NCBI GenBank assembly: GCA_022823865.1
Contig: JAJEHF010000145.1
Span: forward strand, 1-64,000
Source: Bryobacterales bacterium
GTDB taxonomy: Bacteria > Acidobacteriota > Terriglobia > Bryobacterales > UBA6623
Length of the DNA: 64,000 nucleotides
Direction of reading: 5' to 3'
In this document: piece by piece, positions 57,674-64,000 of the stretch
How the letters are laid out: each line of letters opens with the position of its first letter
Numbering within the stretch: the stretch's first letter is position 1
Notes under the pieces: model-generated
Databases searched by the model: none
What the model was told of the DNA's origin: nothing
Seen by the model: only the letters and a program-made list of their open reading frames with translations
Program-made: the position numbers and the translations under genes

Positions 57674-58402
57674 TCAGTTCTTGTCGACGGCGTGAACCAT
57701 CGGCACGAACCGAACGTCCAGCCGGCGCTGGCGGCGCAGCCTGCCCGCGGCGTCCTTGGTCACCAAGGTCAACGCCTGGGTGCCGAAGGTCGGGCCGACC
57801 GGCACTACCAAGCGGCCGCCGGCCGCCAGCTGATCGACCAGCGCTGGCGGGATTTCTCGCGGCGCTGCCGTGACGATGATGCGGTCGAACGGGGCATGTT
57901 CCGGCCAGCCTTGGTAACCGTCCCCCTGCTCGACCGTGACGTGCGCGTACCCGAGATCGGCCAGGGCGCGAGCGGCTCTGGCGGCCAGTTCGGGAACGAT
58001 CTCAATGCTGTGCACCGCATTGCACAGGCTCGCCAGGACCGCAGTCTGGTAGCCCGAGCCCGTGCCGATCTCCAGTACCCTGTGATGCCGCTCGAGCTCG
58101 AGCAGCTCGGTCATGAAGGCGACGATGTACGGCTGCGAGATGGTCTGGTCATGGCCGATCGGCAGGGCTGTGTCGTCCGTTGCGAACTCGCGAACCTCGA
58201 CGGGAACAAAGCGCTCGCGGGGCACCCTGCGAAGCGCATCGAGCACCGCCGCCGACTGGATGCCGCGGCCCTCGATCTGCTGCCGTACCATGCGCCTGCG
58301 CATCTGCTCCCGGCGATCTTCCGCAGATTGGGCGGAAGCGCCCGGAATTAAGGCTAGCAGTGCGGACGCCGTCACGGTGACGAGTGCCGGGCGCCGAGCC
58401 AT
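57674..58402 (-). CDS. pcm: Protein-L-isoaspartate O-methyltransferase with signal peptide
   Basis: MARRPALVTVTASALLALIPGASAQ leader; RVLEIGTGSGYQTAVLA; DGYQGWPEHAPFDRIIVTAAPREIPPALVDQLAAGGRLVVPVG. Confidence 0.92.
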   Translation of the reverse strand: MARRPALVTVTASALLALIPGASAQSAEDRREQMRRRMVRQQIEGRGIQSAAVLDALRRVPRERFVPVEVREFATDDTALPIGHDQTISQPYIVAFMTELLELERHHRVLEIGTGSGYQTAVLASLCNAVHSIEIVPELAARAARALADLGYAHVTVEQGDGYQGWPEHAPFDRIIVTAAPREIPPALVDQLAAGGRLVVPVGPTFGTQALTLVTKDAAGRLRRQRRLDVRFVPMVHAVDKN

Positions 58403-58515
58403 CGCCGGCCAACATCGTAGCTACCCGCGCGGCACGTAAAAGCTCGCCGCGGCGACCGCACGCGGGCGCGGTCAAGACAGGCCGGCGCCGCCGTGTGCGG
58501 CCGGCCCAGCCTGGA

Positions 58516-59733
58516 CTAGCTCAGCAGATCCCGGATGCGTTCCAACGCGACTTCGATACGGTCAAGCGCCGCCGCATAGCTGAATCGCAGGTAGCCCTCG
58601 CCATAAGACCCGAAAGAGTTGCCGGCCAGGCAGGCCACACCGGCTTCCTGCAGGATCCGCCCCGCCAGCTCGGTCGCGTCGATCCCTGTTTCGGTGATGT
58701 TCGGAAAGGCATAGAACGCCCCGCCGGGCTTCGCGCAACGAACCCCCGGGATCGAATTGAGGCCGGAGACGATCACGTCGCGCCGCCGCTTGAACTCGCG
58801 CACCATCACGCCCACGCTGTCTTGCGGCCCGCGCAGCGCCTCGAGGGCAGCGCGCTGGGTGAAGCTGGAAGTGTGCGAATTGGAATTGACCTGCAACATG
58901 CAGATTGCATCGACCACCCATTGGGGGTAGACGCCGTAGCCGATGCGCCAGCCGGTCATCGAGTACGCCTTCGAGAATCCGTCCAGGATGATCGTCTTTT
59001 CCGCCATTCCCTCCAGCGAAGCAATCGACGTGGGCCGCTCGTCGAACGCGATGAGGTTGTAGATCTCGTCGGAGAGGACGAGCAGGTCGCGATCGCGGAC
59101 TATGTCGGCAATGGCTCGCAGGTCCTCGGGGGGAATGGTGCCCCCGGTCGGGTTCTGGGGGGAGTTGAGAATGATCAAGCGGGTGCGGTCCGAGAGCAGG
59201 CTCGCGAACCGGTCCAAGTCGATGGAGAACCCGCGGCTCTCCAAGAGCGGCAACGGCACGGGCTTGGCGCCGCTAGCGCCGATCACCGACTCATACATGG
59301 GGAATCCCGGATTCGGGTACATGGCCTCGTCGCCAGGCTCGAGCAGCGCCAGCATCGAGAAGAACAGGATCGGCTTCGCACCCGGCGTGACCACGACTTG
59401 CGACTCGGAAACAGGGATGCCGCGGGTCGACGAGACGTAATCGGCAATGGCCTGCCGCAGCTCCGGATCACCCTGCGTCGGACCGTACTTGGTGTAGCCG
59501 TCGGCGAGGGCCTTCTGGCCGGCGGCGACTATGTGCGGCGGCGTCGGAAAGTCCGGCTCGCCAATCTCCATGTGGACGACATCCTTGCCGGTGGCCTCCA
59601 ACGCCCGGGCCTGGACCAAGACCTCAAACGCGCCCTCGCCCCGCATCCGTCCGATTCGCTTTGCAATCTGCATGACCAAAACGCCGAGTGTACCAAGGCG
59701 ATCATTGGCGTCCGGGAGCGACACGGCCGACAC
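58516..59733 (-). CDS. PLP-dependent class I/II aminotransferase
   Basis: HMEIGEPDFPTPPHIV; NSPQNPTGGTIPPEDL; LSDEIYNLIAFDE; LDGFSKAYSMTGWRIGYG. Confidence 0.95.
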   Translation of the reverse strand: MSAVSLPDANDRLGTLGVLVMQIAKRIGRMRGEGAFEVLVQARALEATGKDVVHMEIGEPDFPTPPHIVAAGQKALADGYTKYGPTQGDPELRQAIADYVSSTRGIPVSESQVVVTPGAKPILFFSMLALLEPGDEAMYPNPGFPMYESVIGASGAKPVPLPLLESRGFSIDLDRFASLLSDRTRLIILNSPQNPTGGTIPPEDLRAIADIVRDRDLLVLSDEIYNLIAFDERPTSIASLEGMAEKTIILDGFSKAYSMTGWRIGYGVYPQWVVDAICMLQVNSNSHTSSFTQRAALEALRGPQDSVGVMVREFKRRRDVIVSGLNSIPGVRCAKPGGAFYAFPNITETGIDATELAGRILQEAGVACLAGNSFGSYGEGYLRFSYAAALDRIEVALERIRDLLS

Positions 59734-60043
59734 TCACAACGGCTGCCACCTGACCCCGCCCTTCCAGCCTGGCGCTGCCTTCCGGACGACCTACCGTGCG
59801 GCGCAGCTTGAACCCGGAGGCTGAAGTCGCGGCAGTCGAGGCAAGGCGGCCGGAGCGGCGTTGGCAAGCAGAACGTCAATCGCCCCAACGAGACTATCTC
59901 CGAGCAACGAATACGGGCAGCTGGGTTTCGGCCGGACGGTGCGTCGCGCGGCCAGGCACTACGAGCCTTAGCGCCCACTCTCCGAACACGAAGGGGGCCA
60001 CGGCGATCTCGAGCGCCGCGACGATGTAAACGCGACGCCGTCC

Positions 60044-60074
60044 ATGATAACAACCAAGTGTAGAATGTTATCAT
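60044..60074. promoter_or_regulatory. Perfect 9-bp inverted repeat overlapping the antitoxin start (operator)
   Basis: atgataaca - 13 nt - tgttatcat; ATG start at 60073. Confidence 0.7.
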
Positions 60075-60297
60075 GATTCGGACGCAAATCAGTCTTTCCG
60101 AAGAGGACTACAACACGGCCAAGCAGGAAGCCGCCCGACTCGGCATCTCACTTGCCGAGCTGTTGCGTCGCTCGCTCCGAGCAATGATCCCTCCGGACGA
60201 CTCGAAGCCGTGGATGCGCTACGCCGGCATGGTCGAGACAGGAGATCCCCGTTCGAGCCAGCGCATTGACGAAATCGTTTATGCCGCAAAGCCCTGA
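60073..60297 (+). CDS. VapB-like ribbon-helix-helix antitoxin
   Basis: MIRTQISLSEEDYNTAKQEAARLGISLAELLRRSLR. Confidence 0.9.
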   Translation: MIRTQISLSEEDYNTAKQEAARLGISLAELLRRSLRAMIPPDDSKPWMRYAGMVETGDPRSSQRIDEIVYAAKP

Positions 60298-60694
60298 AGC
60301 GTACGTGGATACGTCAGCGCTGATCGCATTCGCCGATCGGTCGGACACTTGGCACGCGCTTTTCTGCAGGCTCTTTTCGGATCCACCGCGGCTGATCACG
60401 AGCCCGCTCGTCGTAGCAGAGGGACACGGCTGGTTCCTGAAGCGCTATGACCGCACGAAGGCGCTGCAGTTCCTTGCGATGGTTGAATCCATCGACGCCT
60501 TGCGTGTGATTCCAACAGACGCCCGCGACATCGAAGCGGCGACCAAACTGATGCGTCGTTTCTCGGATCAAGACCTGACCCTTGTCGATGCGGTCGGTCT
60601 GCATGCGATCGGCACACGAAAGACCGGGGTGTGCTGGTCGACCGATCGCCATCTCGGGATCACCGGAGCGAAACTCGCGATTCACGTCTCGTGA
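60281..60694 (+). CDS. VapC-like PIN-domain toxin
   Basis: EAYVDTSALIAFADRSDTWHALF; SPLVVAEGHGWFLKRY; QDLTLVDAVGLHAIGTRKTGVCWSTDRHL. Confidence 0.92.
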   Translation: MPQSPEAYVDTSALIAFADRSDTWHALFCRLFSDPPRLITSPLVVAEGHGWFLKRYDRTKALQFLAMVESIDALRVIPTDARDIEAATKLMRRFSDQDLTLVDAVGLHAIGTRKTGVCWSTDRHLGITGAKLAIHVS

Positions 60695-61190
60695 CCTGAT
60701 CGCTGACCGGAACTTCAGTGGTAGGTCCGCGAAACCCGCAGCGGCTCTCCCTCGGAATGTGTGCAATTTCGATCGCCATTAACATTACGCTTGGTTCGCC
60801 ACCGCTCGCCGTAGATCGCGAGGGATCTCGGGACTCCAACACAGAGGTAGCGGCAAGGCGGGAGCGGAGCGGTTCCGGCGGGCCAATCGGTCATGCCGCC
60901 GATACCGTGAGCATGTGCTGCGGTGGAGAAGCTGTGCGAGACCGCATTTGTCCAGGCAGTGGAATCTCTGAGTGCAAGTTCCGACGAGCGAGGAACAGGA
61001 CTGCGGGTCGAGACGGAAGCTCACGGCGACAGCCTACCGAGCCCAAGCGCTCGCGATCGCGCCCGGCACGGCGCGATTGGTGCCATGCTGAAAGTTCTCT
61101 CCAGCCGCTTTCTGCAGCGCCGCGTCCGACGAGGCAGCACTGCACGGATTGACAAAGAAGTGCGTCCTATGTTGAGGGGCCAACGAATCC

Positions 61191-61769
61191 ATGGACACAC
61201 GCGCCATGCCATGCTTCGGTCCGGGGCTGATGGCGGTTGAACGGCACGATCGCCCCGCCCCGCAGCCGGAAGCGGAGGCAGCTCCCGGCGGCGACGCCCT
61301 CGAAACGCACATGCGGCGGATGTTCCGGTTGATCTACCGGATCGTGGGCAACGTGCCCGACGCGCAAGACCTGACCCAGGATGCGCTGCTCAAGGCGCTC
61401 GGACGCCGGGAGCAGCTCAAGGACGACCGCAAGGCAGTCCAGTGGCTGAACCGCATCGCGGTCAACACGGCGCTAGACTTCGTGCGCAAGCGGAGTCGCG
61501 TCGCCTTCGAAGAGATCGAGGCCGCGCCGCCGGCCACTGCGCCCAGCCCGGAGCAGGAGACCCTGCGGTCCGAGACGCGGGAGTGGATCGAGGGCGGGCT
61601 GAAGTTATTGTCGGAGCGGGAGCGCACCGCGCTGCTGCTGCGGGACGTCGAACAGATGCCGGCCGCGGAGGTTGCGAAGGTCATGGGCTGCTCCACGGCC
61701 ACAGTGCGCTCGCATATCGCAAACGCGCGGGTCAAGTTCAGGCGCTACCGGGAGGAAACTGGGCAATGA
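61191..61769 (+). CDS. ECF RNA polymerase sigma factor
   Basis: RMFRLIYRIVGNVPDAQDLTQDALLKALGRREQLKD; LLSERERTALLLRDVEQMPAAEVAKVMGCSTATVRSHIANARVKFRRY. Confidence 0.95.
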   Translation: MDTRAMPCFGPGLMAVERHDRPAPQPEAEAAPGGDALETHMRRMFRLIYRIVGNVPDAQDLTQDALLKALGRREQLKDDRKAVQWLNRIAVNTALDFVRKRSRVAFEEIEAAPPATAPSPEQETLRSETREWIEGGLKLLSERERTALLLRDVEQMPAAEVAKVMGCSTATVRSHIANARVKFRRYREETGQ

Positions 61770-62275
61770 GCGATTCTCGGCATTGTCTCGACGAACACAC
61801 CATAGCCCTGCATGCGGGGGGCGATCTGGGGCGCCTGCGGCGCTGGCTGGCCGACCGCCACCTGGCGGGCTGCCCGCAGTGTAGGGCCGGAGTCAGCGAC
61901 TACGCCGGGGTGCTGGACGCGCTTGCGCAGACGGGCCCGGTGCCTGAGATCGATTTCGACGCGCTGGCCCACAACGTTCGGGTCGCCGCCGTGCAAGCCC
62001 GCCCGGTCCGCGGCACACAGACTGGCTGGGGCTGGCGAGCCGCGGCCGGAGCCGGCCTGGCTGCGGTTGCACTTGGCATGCTCTTGCTGATGCCGGAGTC
62101 CGACGACTCCGCGGCAGATTCCACAGTGGTCGCCACTTCGATCCCCGCCCTGCCGGACCAGATGGGCCCTTGGGACGGTGACGACGTGCAGCTGACCAGC
62201 ACTGGCAGCTTGCGCGTGCAGGCCTTTCACCCCGGTTCGGGCGCGCTGACAATCACCGACTACTACGCACCATGA
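61766..62275 (+). CDS. Probable anti-sigma factor (zinc-finger-like, single TM)
   Basis: HCLDEHTIALHAGGDLGRLRRWLADRHLAGCPQCRAGVSDY; TM AAAGAGLAAVALGMLLLMP; ATGA overlap with sigma gene. Confidence 0.82.
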   Translation: MSDSRHCLDEHTIALHAGGDLGRLRRWLADRHLAGCPQCRAGVSDYAGVLDALAQTGPVPEIDFDALAHNVRVAAVQARPVRGTQTGWGWRAAAGAGLAAVALGMLLLMPESDDSAADSTVVATSIPALPDQMGPWDGDDVQLTSTGSLRVQAFHPGSGALTITDYYAP

Positions 62276-63429
62276 AATCCCTGAAGCTCAACCACGCACT
62301 GGCATACGCGGCCTTGGCGCTTGCGTGCGCGGCCCAGCCCGCGCGGGCACAGGTGCCGCAGGTCGCGGTCGACATCCCGGACGGGGTGCCCCTGCGGGTC
62401 GCCGCGCAGGACTTCTCGGACAGCGAGTCCGAGGTGCGGGGCGGAGCGATCGTGATCCACCTGTCCGGATCGGTCCACTTCCGCCACGACGGCGCAGACC
62501 CGGTACGCGCGATCGCCCTGCGCGTCGCGGCTGGCGAGGAGACGCTGGGCGGCCGCGCCACGGTGACCATGCCAAGCTTGCACACCGCCCAAGGCGAGAG
62601 CTTCGAAGTGCCGCTGAACCTGCGCTTGGTGCGCCCCCTGCCGCTGGGCCAAGGCTCCGCGGTTCGCATTGAGCCTGACGCCGTGCTGTTCGCCTCGCTG
62701 GCCGCCGCCGGGCCGGACCGGCTTGATTCGATTCGCAAGCTGACAGTGCTCGAGATGGAGGCGCGGCGCGACCGGGAGCACTTCCTGGCCCTGTGGCAGC
62801 GCGGGGGCAAGCCCGCCCTGACCGCGGCCATGCAGGCCAGCCTGCGCCGCCAAGCCGCGCGGCCCCGCCTCGAAGTTCGTCTGGCGGGCCAAGGGCCTGC
62901 CACGGTCGCGGCCGCAGAGCCGGTCCGCGAGATGGAGATTGCAGTGGTGAACCAGGCCGACGCACCGCTGATCTTGGAGTCGGGATCGGCTCAGGTGCGC
63001 GGATCGGTCTCCGATGCTCCGCGATTTCTCCTGCGCAGCCGTGGCGGACGGGCAGTGCGGCACTTTGACATCGGCTGGCTCGTGCGCGACGGCGCCGGAT
63101 CGCTCTATTCGGTCGGGTCCGCGCCAGTCACCGAACGGGCCAGCGTGGCCGGGCCACAGGCTCAAGAAGCCACGGGCGAAGGTCGGTTCCTGATCCGGCC
63201 CGCGTCCGACGGTGATCCGGCCATCGGTGCCATGCTGGCCTACTTGCGCAGCGCCCAATTCGACGACGGCACGGTCTGGGTGCCGAGCCGCGAAACGCTG
63301 GAAGCGGCGCGGCTGGCCGAGGCGGTGCCGGTTTCGGCCGAAGAGCGGCGACTGAGCCAGCTGTATCGAGAGCGCGGAGCGGACGCGATCGCCGAGGAAT
63401 TGCGGAAATTCACCCAATCCGGCCAGTGA
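62272..63429 (+). CDS. Exported hypothetical protein, third gene of sigma operon
   Basis: Signal MKSLKLNHALAYAALALACAAQPARAQ; ATGA overlap with anti-sigma gene. Confidence 0.75.
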   Translation: MKSLKLNHALAYAALALACAAQPARAQVPQVAVDIPDGVPLRVAAQDFSDSESEVRGGAIVIHLSGSVHFRHDGADPVRAIALRVAAGEETLGGRATVTMPSLHTAQGESFEVPLNLRLVRPLPLGQGSAVRIEPDAVLFASLAAAGPDRLDSIRKLTVLEMEARRDREHFLALWQRGGKPALTAAMQASLRRQAARPRLEVRLAGQGPATVAAAEPVREMEIAVVNQADAPLILESGSAQVRGSVSDAPRFLLRSRGGRAVRHFDIGWLVRDGAGSLYSVGSAPVTERASVAGPQAQEATGEGRFLIRPASDGDPAIGAMLAYLRSAQFDDGTVWVPSRETLEAARLAEAVPVSAEERRLSQLYRERGADAIAEELRKFTQSGQ

Positions 63430-63482
63430 CCGTCATCGCGCCTGCCCGGGCTTGCGGAACCCCAGGCTGGCGTGGACGGATC

Positions 63483-64000
63483 ATGCGCGCGTGGAGCCGT
63501 CCGCGATGCCGGGCCGTGCTTGCGTCGGCGATCAGCCTCCACTTGCTCGCCCACTGCGGCACGGTTCCGGACGACGCAGGCTTCGTTCCCATATTCGACG
63601 GCGAGACATTGACGGACTGGCGCGCCGTTCCCGAAGACCTCGGAGCGGCTTGGTCGGTCCAGGACGGAGCGATCCAGGGAGCGGGCCTGGAGAAACGCCT
63701 TTCCTATCTCGTGTATTCCGCCGACGAAGAGCTGAGCGACTTCGAGCTCAGGCTCAGCTACCGGATGCTGACCGACGGAAATACCGGCGTCGAACTCAGG
63801 GCGCGAGCGGACACGACGGGCAAGCGTCCGTTCGAGGGCTACCACGCCGATCTGGGCCATGTCGGAATCGGCCCGCAGATCCTTGGCGCGTGGGACTTCC
63901 ACTTCGCGACGCGGACGGAATTCCCGTGCGAGCGCGGAACGCGCCTGATCATCGACGAGACAGGCGCCGGCCTTCACCAGAGGATCGAAGACCCGGTCCG
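63483..64000 (+). CDS. DUF1080 (3-keto-disaccharide hydrolase-like) protein, 3' truncated by window edge; absent from supplied ORF track
   Basis: MRAWSRPRCRAVLASAISLHLLAHCGTVPDDAGFVPIFDGETLTDWRAVPEDLGAAWSVQDGAIQGAG...FELRLSYRMLTDGNTGVELRAR; open to the end. Confidence 0.85.
   Translation, partial: MRAWSRPRCRAVLASAISLHLLAHCGTVPDDAGFVPIFDGETLTDWRAVPEDLGAAWSVQDGAIQGAGLEKRLSYLVYSADEELSDFELRLSYRMLTDGNTGVELRARADTTGKRPFEGYHADLGHVGIGPQILGAWDFHFATRTEFPCERGTRLIIDETGAGLHQRIEDPV

Noticed and set aside
58384-59811. 475-aa plus-strand ORF
   Set aside because: Antisense to a well-supported aminotransferase
62263-63417. 384-aa minus-strand ORF
   Set aside because: Antisense to the signal-peptide-bearing third gene of the sigma operon; the plus-strand frame has start overlap and leader
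1-64000. CRISPR array
   Set aside because: No regularly spaced repeats seen; the only tandem repeat is the 21-bp coding repeat at 189-293

Overview
GC-rich bacterial window (64 kb). Lineage-associated families point to Acidobacteriota: an ADOP-type duplicated permease with a PadR regulator, a VWFA-related acidobacterial domain protein, and Oar-like TonB receptors. Left third (about 3.4-22.5 kb): an extracytoplasmic cluster of TPR proteins, two large TonB-dependent receptors, two tandem CRTAC1/ASPIC-UnbV FG-GAP proteins and a DUF1552 + DUF1592/1588/1585 cytochrome-like pair. This is my best candidate for an undescribed system. Next is a PadR-ADOP-adaptor-ATPase ABC export operon (22.8-28.2 kb). 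An accessory island follows (28.4-32.1 kb) with a frameshifted mazEF-like pair, AbiEi/AbiEii, an orphan Phd/YefM antitoxin and an IS110 relic, ending at tRNA-Ala(GGC). The rest is mostly core genes (lysS, recJ, hemL, moaB, fabV, aspS, selB, pcm, aminotransferase), with Tat-exported enolase/DapA-family enzymes, a VapBC module with a clear operator, and an ECF sigma operon. A degenerate IS1595 transposase and a truncated DUF1592 gene copy lie at 2.5-3.3 kb. No CRISPR array, rRNA or intact transposase was found by eye. Family calls come from reading the translations; no database search was run.
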